64,000 nucleotides of DNA from NCBI GenBank assembly GCA_028289545.1, contig JANQPG010000008.1, positions 1 to 64,000 on the forward strand, given 5' to 3'. The position numbers and the translations under genes were made by a program. A model generated the notes under the pieces. That model saw only the letters and a list, made by a program, of their open reading frames with translations, made no database searches and was not told where the DNA came from. Source of the DNA: Woeseiaceae bacterium. Lineage in GTDB: Bacteria; Pseudomonadota; Gammaproteobacteria; Steroidobacterales; Woeseiaceae. Position 1 is the first letter of the stretch, and each line of letters starts with the position of its first letter. This document shows positions 18,125-26,360 of the stretch, piece by piece.

Positions 18125-19177
18125 TTAGGCAGCCTCGGCCGGCGCCGGCCCGGTGGACTGACGGACTATCAGCTGGGACTCGATAACCCGACGTAGCTCC
18201 TTCGGCGTTTCGTCCCGTATCAGGCCGATCAGCTGGCTTGCCGCCAGCTGAGCCATGGGCTCGAGGGGCTGACGTATGGTTGTCAGCTGAGGCCATACCT
18301 GCTCGGCGATCGGCATGTCATCGAAGCCCGCGACGGACAGGTCACGCGGTATCTCGAGCTTGCGCTCGTGGGCTACCTTGATGACGCCCGTCGCCATGTG
18401 GTCGTTTGCGCAGAACACGGCGGTGGGGCGAGGTTGGCGGCGCATCAATCGTATGCCGCAGTCGATGCCGGATTCGAACGTGTTTTCCCCCTGCACAATA
18501 ATCGATTCATCAACGTCGAGTTCCGCCTCCGCCATTCCGTCGAGATAGCCTCGGTAGCGATCGTCCATGGCCTTGTGAGCCGGATGCCCGCGGACAAACG
18601 CAATGCGCTGGTGCCCGAGGCGATAGAGGTGCCTGACCATCTCCTTAGAGATCTCCCGATCGTTGGTGCAGACCGTCCAGTCGGTCTCGTCGAGCGGTTC
18701 TCCCGATATCACGACACTCGGGATGCCGAGTTCGTGGACGAGTTCGCGTACTCCGTCAACATCCGAAACCGGGGGAACGAGAATCAGGCCGTCCACGCGC
18801 GGCGGCGTAATGAACTCGCGAATCTGGTCCAGCAGGGAAGGGGCGGTGTAGCTGCAGGGGTGTATGAGCAGGTCGTAGTGCTCGGGGCGGCACGCGCTCA
18901 GCACGCCGTTTTGTATGCTCGTGATGTAACGTGAACTGGCGTTATAAATCAGGCCGATCAGATAGGTCCGATTACCGGCGAGCATCCTCGCCGGCGAGTT
19001 CGGTCGATACCCGAGCGCCTCCATTGCCTGCTCGACCTTGGCGCGCGTGGCCGGTTTGACGTTCTGGGAGCGATTGAGCACCCTCGATACCGTCTTGATC
19101 GAGACGCCGGCCTGCTTGGCCACATCGACCATCGTGGCCTGTTGGGCAATCTGCGCTTCCGGCCTGGCGCTAGACAT
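18125..19177 (-). CDS. LacI-family transcriptional regulator
   Basis: This 350-aa protein has the LacI helix-turn-helix MVDVAKQAGVSIKTVSRVLNRSQNV near residues 16-40, a hinge, and a periplasmic-binding-protein-like effector domain (YLIGLIYNASSRYITSIQNG, TAVFCANDHMATG, VAGFDDMPIAEQVWPQLTTIRQP). It heads the minus operon and probably controls it, with a glucan breakdown product as inducer. A clear Shine-Dalgarno (GGAG) precedes the ATG. I did not find a typical CG-centred LacI palindrome in 19178-19298; the clearest element there is a phased direct repeat at 19205-19224. Confidence 0.93.
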   Translation of the reverse strand: MSSARPEAQIAQQATMVDVAKQAGVSIKTVSRVLNRSQNVKPATRAKVEQAMEALGYRPNSPARMLAGNRTYLIGLIYNASSRYITSIQNGVLSACRPEHYDLLIHPCSYTAPSLLDQIREFITPPRVDGLILVPPVSDVDGVRELVHELGIPSVVISGEPLDETDWTVCTNDREISKEMVRHLYRLGHQRIAFVRGHPAHKAMDDRYRGYLDGMAEAELDVDESIIVQGENTFESGIDCGIRLMRRQPRPTAVFCANDHMATGVIKVAHERKLEIPRDLSVAGFDDMPIAEQVWPQLTTIRQPLEPMAQLAASQLIGLIRDETPKELRRVIESQLIVRQSTGPAPAEAA

Positions 19178-19204
19178 GACATAATCTCCAGCTGTTACCC
19201 ATTG

Positions 19205-19224
19205 ATTTTTAGTTAATTTTTAGT
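19205..19224. repeat. Two ATTTTTAGT direct repeats with 11-bp period upstream of lacI
   Basis: The 9-mer ATTTTTAGT occurs at 19205-19213 and 19216-19224, one helical turn apart, 28 bp upstream of the lacI start codon, in an AT-rich stretch unlike the surrounding DNA. It could be a tandem regulator site or promoter-associated A-tracts giving curvature. No known binding motif is recognised. Confidence 0.4.
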
Positions 19225-19298
19225 AGTAAATCAGAATTGTCTTGCGTTGTCATTATAGCTGAAGCGGATACCGGCGTCGAGCACAGATCGACGTCCCC

Positions 19299-19907
19299 CT
19301 AGTGAGCTTGTGATGTAGCCGCCAGTTTCTCCTCCAGTTCGGCAATGCGCTCGTCGCGCTGGGCCAGCTCACGCGCGACGTCCTCGGCCTCGAATCGTTG
19401 CGGGATATGCTGCGGGCAATTGACGTCCCAGGCGCCAACATCGAAGACAATCACCTGTTCCGGGCGCGCCCGGTAGCCTTCGGGCATCAGCTTTGCCAGC
19501 AATTCAGGGTCGTCTTCCACCACCCGCGCCTCACCCCAGATCTTGATACGGCGCCGGTTGACGTAGTCGATCAGGAACAGGTGCGCTTTCGGGTTATCCG
19601 CCAGATTGCCCTGCGAGATGTATTGCCGGTTGCCTTTGAAATCCGCGAACGCCAATGTCCGGGGGCCTATGGCTTTCAGGAAGCCCGGCGGTCCGCCTCG
19701 GTGCTGAATATAGGGTGCGCCGTCGCTCGACACGGTCGCGAGGAAGAAGCTGCGCTGATCCGCTATGAAAGTGGCTAGATCATCGGTTACCTCGGTCTGC
19801 CAGCCGCGTGAGGCCTCCATGCGAGCGTAGGCATCGCGAGAGCCCTTGCGCGTCTGTATGGCTTTGACGGTCGGCGTAAACGCCACATCGGACGGGTAGG
19901 TCGGCAT
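19299..19907 (-). CDS. Pyridoxamine 5'-phosphate oxidase-like FMN-binding protein
   Basis: This 202-aa protein has a split-barrel PNPOx-like core (RSFFLATVSSDGAPYIQHRGG, ISQGNLADNPKAHLFLIDY, RRIKIWGEARVV). Its charged C-terminal helix (ARELAQRDERIAELEEKLA) looks like a short coiled coil. Family members bind FMN or F420 and reduce small molecules; the substrate is unknown. It follows the AhpD-like gene on the same strand after a 69-bp gap, and both are divergent from a LysR gene, suggesting one LysR-controlled redox unit. Confidence 0.85.
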   Translation of the reverse strand: MPTYPSDVAFTPTVKAIQTRKGSRDAYARMEASRGWQTEVTDDLATFIADQRSFFLATVSSDGAPYIQHRGGPPGFLKAIGPRTLAFADFKGNRQYISQGNLADNPKAHLFLIDYVNRRRIKIWGEARVVEDDPELLAKLMPEGYRARPEQVIVFDVGAWDVNCPQHIPQRFEAEDVARELAQRDERIAELEEKLAATSQAH

Positions 19908-19976
19908 GGTGTCATCCTCCGGTCGGGTGGTCGCCGGGGCCGACCCAGGGTCAGCCCCGGCGAGGGATGCGCGGCA

Positions 19977-20525
19977 TTACGCGGCCAGTGCGTCAACTCG
20001 TGGGAAGTCGACTTCGGTACCCAGGACTTCGTTGACGTAGTTGGTCAACGTGTTGAGGGCAACGTGCGCCACGATCTCGACGATCTCCGCGTCGCTGTAG
20101 CCTGCTGCTTTTACGGCGGCCAGGCTCTCCTCGCTGACCTGGCCCCGTTGCCGCACGATGTCCGCCGCAAAAGTCACGGCGACATCCGCTTTCGCGTCCG
20201 TGGAGCCGCCACGGCGGTTGGCCGCAATCTCGGCGCCGCTGAGTTTGGCGGCGTTCTGTCCGATATAGGTATGCGCGGCGAGGCAGTAGTCGCAGCCATT
20301 GAGTTCAGCGACGGCCAGCGCAATGCGCTCACGGGTTGCGGCGTCGAGTTGTCCTCGTCCGAGCGCGCCGTGCAGGCCGAGATAGCCTTCCAGAGCCGCC
20401 GGGCTGTTGGACACGATACGAAACAGGTTTGGCACTGTGCCAAGCGATTTCTGCACGCCGTTCAGCAGGTCCTGTGAAGCAACGGGAGCGTCAGCAACGG
20501 TTGCCGGGGTGGGGATGCGGGACAT
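19977..20525 (-). CDS. AhpD-like carboxymuconolactone decarboxylase family protein
   Basis: Start ATG 20525 is preceded by AAGGAG and gives 182 aa; an extension to about 20633 has no such site. The CxxC active site with following histidine is in NGCDYCLAAHT near residues 85-95, with the proton-relay glutamate upstream (AVAELNG). Such all-helical proteins reduce peroxides or act as general disulfide peroxidases in the cytoplasm. It is divergent from the LysR gene at 20673. Confidence 0.88.
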   Translation of the reverse strand: MSRIPTPATVADAPVASQDLLNGVQKSLGTVPNLFRIVSNSPAALEGYLGLHGALGRGQLDAATRERIALAVAELNGCDYCLAAHTYIGQNAAKLSGAEIAANRRGGSTDAKADVAVTFAADIVRQRGQVSEESLAAVKAAGYSDAEIVEIVAHVALNTLTNYVNEVLGTEVDFPRVDALAA

Positions 20526-20672
20526 GGTCAATCTCCTTGTTGAAGCGATGGTTTGACGGCGGAATTGCCGGTCAACGTGGTGTGTAAGGTATGGCATTTC
20601 ACATGCAAGTAGAATTAGGCAAATACAAAACATATAATTCCAGAAATCGAAATAATCGCCCGGTATAGAGTT

Positions 20673-21563
20673 TTGGATCGACTACGCGCGATGGAAGTAT
20701 TGGTGGCCGTTGCGGACGCGGGCGGGTTTGCCCGGGCTGCACGGGCGCTGTCGATCAGTCCGCCGTCAGTCACGCGCCTCATCAACGACCTGGAAGGCGA
20801 GTTGGGCGTGACGCTGCTGCATAGAACGACGCGGCGAGTGACGTTGACCGATAGCGGCGAAGTGTTCCTGGCTGACGCCCGGCAGATTGTCGAAGACTAT
20901 CGGGCGGCGAGCGAGACGGCTCGGGGAGCGTTCTGCCAACCGACCGGACAATTACGCGTCACCGCGCCGACGCTGTTCGGTCAGCACTATGTCACGCCCA
21001 TTTTGACCGAGTTTCTCGGCAGCTACGGTGACGTGTCGGTTGATACCGCGTATCTCGACCGGGTGGTCAGTCTGGGCGATGAAGGTTTTGACGTGGCTTT
21101 CCGGATCGGTGCGCTACCCGATTCAGCGCTGAAGGCGGTTCGCGTCGGGTCCGTTCGGCGCGTGGTGTGCGGCTGTCCGTCCTACTTCCGCGAGCACGGC
21201 CTGCCGCAGGCGCCCCGCGACCTGGCGGAACATCGGGTGCTCGCGGCGCGCCCGGTGACGCCGACGGATGAGTGGCGCTTCGCGGGTCAGCTGTCGGTTC
21301 GAGTACGCCCGCGTTTGTCGTTCAACTCGATACCGGCAGCAATCGCCGCGACCCGAGAGGGCTGGGGGCTCTGCCGAGTGCTTTCTTATCAGATCGGGCC
21401 GGAACTCGGGTCCGGCGGACTCCAAACCGTCTTGTCGGAATTCGAGCCCGACCCGCTGCCGGTTCATATTGTGCACGGGGAGGGACGTCGAGCTTCCGCG
21501 AAAGTCCGTACCTTCGTCGATCTCGCAAAAGAGCGCTTGCAGGCGAACTCCTACATCAATTAA
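20673..21563 (+). CDS. LysR-family regulator
   Basis: This 296-aa protein starts with TTG 20673 (MDRLRAMEVLVAVADAGGFARAAR); an ATG six codons later would clip the first conserved helix, so TTG is preferred. The winged helix-turn-helix is at about residues 5-65 (SISPPSVTRLINDLEGELGVTLLHRTTRRV), and the effector domain follows. It is divergent from the AhpD/PNPOx pair with a 147-bp AT-rich intergenic region, the usual arrangement for autoregulation and control of the divergent unit. It may also relate to the molybdenum oxidoreductase genes downstream. Confidence 0.9.
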   Translation: MDRLRAMEVLVAVADAGGFARAARALSISPPSVTRLINDLEGELGVTLLHRTTRRVTLTDSGEVFLADARQIVEDYRAASETARGAFCQPTGQLRVTAPTLFGQHYVTPILTEFLGSYGDVSVDTAYLDRVVSLGDEGFDVAFRIGALPDSALKAVRVGSVRRVVCGCPSYFREHGLPQAPRDLAEHRVLAARPVTPTDEWRFAGQLSVRVRPRLSFNSIPAAIAATREGWGLCRVLSYQIGPELGSGGLQTVLSEFEPDPLPVHIVHGEGRRASAKVRTFVDLAKERLQANSYIN

Positions 21564-21661
21564 AAGTCCCTAAGAAGAGTCTTTCGCCGGCGCCGCGCTC
21601 CTCGTGAACTCGACGCGTCGGCGTTTGTCCGCCTCAAAAGATCTGTTACCGGAGAAATGTC

Positions 21662-22162
21662 ATGCTCGAGTTTACGGTGAACGGCGAGTCCGTTCGCGTT
21701 GAGGTCGATCCGGGAACGCCGCTACTCTGGGTGCTCCGGGATACGCTCAAGCTCAACGGTACGAAGTATGCCTGCGGGCGCTCCCTGTGCGGGGCGTGCA
21801 CCGTTCACGTCGACGGGTCGCCCGTACGCGCCTGCGTCATGCCGATCGAATCGGCGGCGAATCGCGCCGTAACAACCATCGAAGGGCTTGGCGCCGAGAA
21901 ACCGCACCCATTGCAGACCGCCTGGATCGAAGCCAACGTGCCTCAGTGCGGCTACTGCCAGTCAGGACAGATCATGAGCGCCGCCGCGCTGCTGGCATCC
22001 AATCCGAATCCCTCGGATGCCGATATCGACGTGGCGATGGCGGGCAACCTCTGCCGCTGCGGCACGTACGACCGTATTCGCAAGGCCATCAAAACCGCCG
22101 GCGCTCGGATACGAGACGATCGCGCCGCGGTTCGGGACGACAACAGGAGCACAGTCACATGA
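21662..22162 (+). CDS. (2Fe-2S) subunit of periplasmic molybdenum hydroxylase (IorA/CoxS type)
   Basis: This 166-aa protein has a plant-type ferredoxin cluster (C38, C43, C46, C58) and a second helical [2Fe-2S] domain (C96, C99, C131, C133: QCGYC and CRC). It passes electrons from the molybdenum subunit to an acceptor. It starts ATG 21662 after CCGGAG, and its stop overlaps the next gene (ATGA). It has no signal of its own, so it would be co-exported with its Tat-signal partner. Best-known relatives are isoquinoline 1-oxidoreductase and aldehyde oxidases; the substrate is unknown. Confidence 0.93.
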   Translation: MLEFTVNGESVRVEVDPGTPLLWVLRDTLKLNGTKYACGRSLCGACTVHVDGSPVRACVMPIESAANRAVTTIEGLGAEKPHPLQTAWIEANVPQCGYCQSGQIMSAAALLASNPNPSDADIDVAMAGNLCRCGTYDRIRKAIKTAGARIRDDRAAVRDDNRSTVT

Positions 22163-24264
22163 CGCAAAGCCGGCGTGAGTTCCTTCAATCGAGCGCAGCG
22201 ATTGCGCTGACCGTTGCCATTGCCCGTCCGACGCTCGCCGCCGACGAGAGCCCGGCCACCCCGGGTAACGCCTATCTTCGCGTCGGTGCCGACAATCGCG
22301 TGACGGCCGTGCTGCCGACGAGCGAGATGGGGCAGGGCACACATACCGGGCAGGCCATGATTCTGGGTGAAGAACTCGGGATCGACCCATCGCAGATACA
22401 CATCGAGATGCCGCTACGACCCGCCGAACCCTATCGTCTGTTCTTCGGCCAGATGCGCAGCGTGGGCTCGTACGGTATTCGGGCCTGGTATGAGCCCCTG
22501 AAGAAAGCCGCGGCGCAGGTTCGGGCCGTATTGCTTGAGGCGGCCGGTGAACGCTGGCGCGTGCCGGTCAGTGAGCTCGACGCAACGGACGGTCAGGTCG
22601 TCCATGCATTATCGGGCCGACGTGTCCCGTTCGGCGAACTCGTGGAAGCCGCTGCGGCGCTACCATTGCCGGAAGATCCGCCGATGCGGCCCGCGCCGGA
22701 TACCAACGACGTTGACCACACGACGCGCCGCGTCGACGTGCCGGCCAAAGTGGACGGCAGCGCCGTGTTCGGAACCGATGTCGACGTTCCGGGGTGCCTG
22801 CACGGCGCCGTGCGCATGAGTCCCGTGTACGGCGCCGAGGTTCTGAGCTTGGATGCCGACAGCATCGAGGGTTTTCCGGGGATCGAAGCGATTGTGCCCG
22901 TGCCCAACGGTGTTGTTGTTGTGGCCGATAGCTGGTGGCGGGCCAAGCGCGCGGCGGATGCGCTCAGTATCGAGTTCACGGACACTGACGACGCCACGCT
23001 CAGCTCCGAGGCGCTATCCGCCGCCATGCGCGAGGGCCTGGAGGGGGATCTCCCGCCCGTTGTTCGTCGTGGTGATGTGGATGCCCAGTTCCAGTCGGCG
23101 GTGAAGACCGTGGATGTGATCTACGAGGTGCCGTTCCTGACGCATATCTGCATGGAACCGCTCGTGTGCACCGCGCATACGAGGGAAAACCATCTCGAAC
23201 TGTGGATGCCCACGCAAGGCCACGACATCGTGCGTATGACGGTCGAGCGGGTGCTCGGCTTTACGAACGAACAAATGACCCTGCACACGACGTACCTTGG
23301 CGGAGGCTTCGGTCGGAAAACGCATGGCGAGATCGCCGAGCAGGCAATACTGGCGAGCCGCGCGGTCGGCGCGCCGGTCAAGGTCATGTGGTCGCGCGAG
23401 GACGATATCCAGCAGGGGTACTACCGACCGGCCATGATGGCGCGGCTTCGGGGTGCGCTCGACGCCAACAATCGCATTACCGCCATGCATGCCCAGCTGT
23501 CGGGCCCGCAAATGGGCCGGACCTTCGAGCACGTCACGGTGCGCGATAACAACGACTTCTTCTCGGTTGCGAGTCTCATCGACCAGCCCTATGCGGAACA
23601 CTTCGCGATGGACCACCGCCACCTCGATGTGCCGATGCCGCTTTCGCCCTGGCGTGCGGTATCGAGTTCGCAGAACGGCTTTTTCATGGAGGGCTTCATC
23701 GACGAAATGGCCGCTGCCGCGGGAATGGATCCGGTTGCATTTCGGCGTGCGCACTTCGAAGCTCACCCGCGACACCTCGCGGTGCTGGATCGTGTCGCCG
23801 AGATGTCGCAATGGGACGCGCCCGCGCCGGACGGCCGGCATCGCGGCGTGGCTGTCGTACAAAGCTACGGCAGCGCCGTTGCGCAGGCGGTAACGCTGCG
23901 AATGGAGCGGGAGCGGCCGGTCGTCGAGCACGTGGCGGTCGCCATCGACTGCGGGCGGGCCATCTATCCGGACGCCGTGGAGGCACAGATGAAGGGGTCG
24001 GTGATTGAAGGACTCGCCGCGGCGTTGCGCCACGAGGTGCCCATTGCCGACGGGCGCGCACAGCGTTCGAACTTTCACGACTACAGCCCGTTGCGCATCG
24101 ACGAGATCCCGGACATCGAGGTATCGATTGTGGATACGGGCGCGCCGCTCGGCGGCGTTGGCGAACCGGGCATACCGCCGCTGGCGCCCGCATTGACCAA
24201 CGCTATCTTCAGCGCCACCGGCAAGCGGGTCCGAGTGTTGCCGGTGTCGGCGCGGCGTACTTGA
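22159..24264 (+). CDS. Molybdopterin-binding subunit, isoquinoline 1-oxidoreductase (IorB) type, Tat-exported
   Basis: Start ATG 22159 overlaps the upstream TGA and yields 701 aa with a twin-arginine signal ([15 protein letters not shown]). It has the xanthine-oxidase-family core: [13 protein letters not shown] near residue 55, LGGGFGRK, and the C-terminal [19 protein letters not shown] with the glutamate expected at the Mo site. It has about the usual IorB length. It oxidises an N-heterocycle or aldehyde in the periplasm using Mo-MCD cofactor. No cofactor-maturation (XdhC-like) gene is adjacent. Confidence 0.92.
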   Translation: MTQSRREFLQSSAAIALTVAIARPTLAADESPATPGNAYLRVGADNRVTAVLPTSEMGQGTHTGQAMILGEELGIDPSQIHIEMPLRPAEPYRLFFGQMRSVGSYGIRAWYEPLKKAAAQVRAVLLEAAGERWRVPVSELDATDGQVVHALSGRRVPFGELVEAAAALPLPEDPPMRPAPDTNDVDHTTRRVDVPAKVDGSAVFGTDVDVPGCLHGAVRMSPVYGAEVLSLDADSIEGFPGIEAIVPVPNGVVVVADSWWRAKRAADALSIEFTDTDDATLSSEALSAAMREGLEGDLPPVVRRGDVDAQFQSAVKTVDVIYEVPFLTHICMEPLVCTAHTRENHLELWMPTQGHDIVRMTVERVLGFTNEQMTLHTTYLGGGFGRKTHGEIAEQAILASRAVGAPVKVMWSREDDIQQGYYRPAMMARLRGALDANNRITAMHAQLSGPQMGRTFEHVTVRDNNDFFSVASLIDQPYAEHFAMDHRHLDVPMPLSPWRAVSSSQNGFFMEGFIDEMAAAAGMDPVAFRRAHFEAHPRHLAVLDRVAEMSQWDAPAPDGRHRGVAVVQSYGSAVAQAVTLRMERERPVVEHVAVAIDCGRAIYPDAVEAQMKGSVIEGLAAALRHEVPIADGRAQRSNFHDYSPLRIDEIPDIEVSIVDTGAPLGGVGEPGIPPLAPALTNAIFSATGKRVRVLPVSARRT

Positions 24265-24322
24265 GATTCGTCCGGACACGGACATTAGTTTGTGACCCGA
24301 CGAGCGGCTGAACTGGGTTTCG

Positions 24323-24346
24323 GATACGTATCGATACACCGGTGTA
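24323..24346. promoter_or_regulatory. Two adjacent perfect palindromes
   Basis: GATACGTATC (24323-24332) and TACACCGGTGTA (24335-24346) are perfect palindromes two bases apart, 59 bp after the IorB stop and about 170 bp before the TetR promoter. There is no T-tract, so a terminator is unlikely. They look like protein-binding sites for an unidentified dimeric regulator. Confidence 0.4.
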
Positions 24347-24515
24347 ATCCGCGTTGCCCTTTTTCGCGACGACCTCGGCTACTCGGTCGGCTGCCGGATC
24401 GCCAATCCTATTGCTGCCCGGCTGAGGATAAGAGCGGTGGCGTCAGGGCTATCACTTAAGAAAAGACCGGCGTAACGCCAGCTCCAATGGGGTTTTGGGG
24501 AAATCTGGCAGGCAA

Positions 24516-24545
24516 TTGACATACATACCAACTAGATGGTATGTT
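24516..24545 (+). promoter_or_regulatory. tetR promoter with embedded operator
   Basis: TTGACA (24516-24521) and TATGTT (24540-24545) are separated by 18 bp. The inverted repeat ACATACCA/TGGTATGT (24523-24530 and 24537-24544, 6-bp spacer) fills the space between -35 and -10. That placement fits TetR autorepression. The expected transcription start (about 24552) falls on the ATG at 24553, so the mRNA may be leaderless. The ATG at 24541 lies inside the operator and -10 box. Confidence 0.75.
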
Positions 24546-24552
24546 TTTGGGC

Positions 24553-25194
24553 ATGCCAAGACCCACCAAACGCCAACCGGAGCGGGGAAACGCCAGAACG
24601 CGACTTCTGGAGGCCGCCAGGGATGTCATTCGGCTGAAGGGCTTCACGGCGACCACGGTCGATGATCTGTGTAAGGCCGCCGGCGTGACCAAGGGCGCTT
24701 ACTTCCATCATTTCGAGAGCAAGGAAGCGATTGGTGTCGCGGCCGCCGAATTCTGGGCCGAAACGACGAGCGAGTTCTTCCGACAGGCGGCTTACCACAC
24801 GGCGGACGATCCGCTCGATCGCGTGCTTGGTTATGTGGACTTTCGTAAATCCATCATCGAAGGCGAACTGGCTGAGTTCACGTGTCTCGCCGGGACCATG
24901 ACCCAGGAGGCGTACCGCTCACATCCCGCCATACGCGAAGCCTGCAGAGAGAGCATTCTTGGCCATGCGGCGACGTTGGAGTCGGACATCGAAGACGCGA
25001 TCAAGACCCGTGCCATCGAGGCGGACTGGACGCCGGGAAGCCTCGCCCGCCACACGCAGGCAGTGCTTCAAGGCGCTTTTATTCTCGCTAAGGCGACGGG
25101 CGATCCCGAGATCGCCAGAGAGAGCGTCGACCACCTTAGGCGCTACATAGAGCATCTCTTTCGAACCCCGACTGCAAAGGAGCCTGGCCAATGA
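24553..25194 (+). CDS. TetR-family regulator
   Basis: The start is placed at ATG 24553 (MPRPTKRQPERG), because the ATG 12 bases upstream is part of the -10/operator. The 213-aa protein has the TetR helix-turn-helix (TTVDDLCKAAGVTKGAYFHHFESKEAIG) at about residues 30-60 and a variable ligand domain resembling the TetR_C_33-like group (FTCLAGTMTQEAYRSHPAIREAC). It probably represses its own promoter and, through the same transcript, the SnoaL-like gene downstream. Confidence 0.9.
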   Translation: MPRPTKRQPERGNARTRLLEAARDVIRLKGFTATTVDDLCKAAGVTKGAYFHHFESKEAIGVAAAEFWAETTSEFFRQAAYHTADDPLDRVLGYVDFRKSIIEGELAEFTCLAGTMTQEAYRSHPAIREACRESILGHAATLESDIEDAIKTRAIEADWTPGSLARHTQAVLQGAFILAKATGDPEIARESVDHLRRYIEHLFRTPTAKEPGQ

Positions 25195-25259
25195 CCGACC
25201 CAATGCCCGTCTGTGTGTTTTCATGGAGAAAAGTGCCGAATCGACATTGCCGCTATTGA
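25191..25259 (+). pseudogene. Possible remnant of a gene between tetR and the SnoaL-like gene
   Basis: ATG 25191 overlaps the tetR stop (ATGA) and has a strong AAAGGAG 8 bases upstream, yet the frame ends after 22 codons (MTDPMPVCVF...). Moving one base at about 25221 opens a second stretch reading IDIAAIEAAFNGK that stops before the next gene. A good ribosome site in front of such a short frame suggests an internally deleted gene; a genuine 22-aa leader peptide is the alternative. Confidence 0.3.
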
Positions 25260-25295
25260 AGCGGCCTTCAATGGAAAGTGAGAAAGGAGAGAGCT

Positions 25296-25754
25296 ATGAC
25301 GAGGGCTGAAGACAGTATCGTATCTCTTTGCCAGCGCCTGGGTCAGGCGCACCGGGACAAGGACGCCGACGCCATTGCCGACTGTTACGCCGCCGACGCG
25401 GTGATACACAGCCTTGCGCCGCCGCTGAGTGAGCGCGGTGTGGACCGGAATGTCATTGCCTCGTGGCTTGCCACGTGGGATGGCCCCATCGATATCGACG
25501 CGCAGAACGTCGATCTCGCCGTCGCAGGCGACCTTGCCTACACTTCTGCACTCAATCGGATACGCGGGAAAAAGACAGACGGCGAAGACGTCGATCTGTG
25601 GTTCCGTACGACGATGTGCTTCCGCAAGACCGAGCATGGCTGGCGCATCGTCCACGATCACTCGTCTGTGCCTTTCTACATGGATGGATCTTTCCGCGCA
25701 GCAGTCGATCTCGCGCCCGAAGCGGCAACCACATGGAACGCTCCTGCGGTATAG
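25296..25754 (+). CDS. SnoaL-like/NTF2-fold protein (DUF4440 type)
   Basis: Start ATG 25296 follows AAGGAGA and gives 152 aa. The NTF2-like pattern is clear: ASDIVSLCQRLGQAHRDKD-like helix 1, DCYAADAVIHS, DLAVAGDLAYTSALNRI, and CFRKTEHGWRIVHDHSS. Family members act as ketosteroid isomerase-like enzymes or small-molecule binding proteins. It appears to be co-transcribed with tetR and is followed by a strong terminator. Confidence 0.85.
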   Translation: MTRAEDSIVSLCQRLGQAHRDKDADAIADCYAADAVIHSLAPPLSERGVDRNVIASWLATWDGPIDIDAQNVDLAVAGDLAYTSALNRIRGKKTDGEDVDLWFRTTMCFRKTEHGWRIVHDHSSVPFYMDGSFRAAVDLAPEAATTWNAPAV

Positions 25755-25781
25755 CTTCGCGTTGTCATAGCGGGGACGACA

Positions 25782-25816
25782 CGATCGCGCGGACAATCTG
25801 TCCGCGCATCGGTTTT
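25782..25816. terminator. Rho-independent terminator between convergent genes
   Basis: The perfect 9-bp stem GCGCGGACA/TGTCCGCGC (25787-25795 and 25799-25807) has a 3-nt loop. CGAT/ATCG pairing extends it outside a one-base bulge, and GGTTTTC follows. It lies 30 bp after the SnoaL-like stop and before the convergent AHSA1 gene end, so it may serve both directions, best for the plus strand. Confidence 0.75.
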
Positions 25817-25872
25817 CAGGTCGATCCCGACCGTTCGACGGCCCCGAGGCGTTCAGTCGATCAATGCAGCTG

Positions 25873-26334
25873 TCAGGAATACGAGTGCGGCTTGCCTTTG
25901 CCGGTGTTCAGGTACTGCGAAAGGCTCTCCGTAAAAAAGAAGTCCCAGCCGGCTTCGCAGACGTCGTAACAGTGCAGCGTCGGCACCAGGCCATGATGTT
26001 CGATCGTGATCGTCGTGGAGCTGCCTTCCGAACGGATGTCCCACGTGACCCGCGTGCCCAGCCACTCTTTTTCAATTTCGCGGGGCTGGCCTTCGTGCAG
26101 GTGCAGCGCGTCGACGCAAACCATTTCCACGCGTTCGTCCGGGACGAGGTGTAGCGCCTTGAACGTCCAGTACGATTTGCCAGGCGGGAACGTGAATTTG
26201 GCGACATCGCCCTCGTTGAGGAGAGGTGCGTCCGGTTTGGTCCACCACTGTTCGATGCCGCTGGTCAGCGCGGCGTAAGCTGCCTGCGGCGTGTTGTCTA
26301 TGACGATGGTTCGAGTGTAGTTGCGAGTATTCAT
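25873..26334 (-). CDS. SRPBCC/AHSA1-like protein
   Basis: With start ATG 26334 the protein is 153 aa. The START-like fold is indicated by RTIVIDNTPQAAYAALTSGIEQWWT, SYWTFKALHLVPDERVEMVCV, VTWDIRSEGSSTTITIEHHGL and the long C-terminal helix CEAGWDFFFTESLSQYLNTG. Such proteins bind hydrophobic ligands or assist Hsp90-type ATPases; the role here is unknown. It lies 26 bp downstream of the GST gene on the same strand, so the two are probably co-transcribed. Confidence 0.88.
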   Translation of the reverse strand: MNTRNYTRTIVIDNTPQAAYAALTSGIEQWWTKPDAPLLNEGDVAKFTFPPGKSYWTFKALHLVPDERVEMVCVDALHLHEGQPREIEKEWLGTRVTWDIRSEGSSTTITIEHHGLVPTLHCYDVCEAGWDFFFTESLSQYLNTGKGKPHSYS

Positions 26335-26360
26335 AACGGGTTTTCCTGTCCTGTCCGGAT

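Noticed and set aside
23014..24339. A 441-aa open frame on the minus strand
   Set aside because: It is antisense to the IorB-type gene, Arg/His-rich, without a ribosome site or family match.
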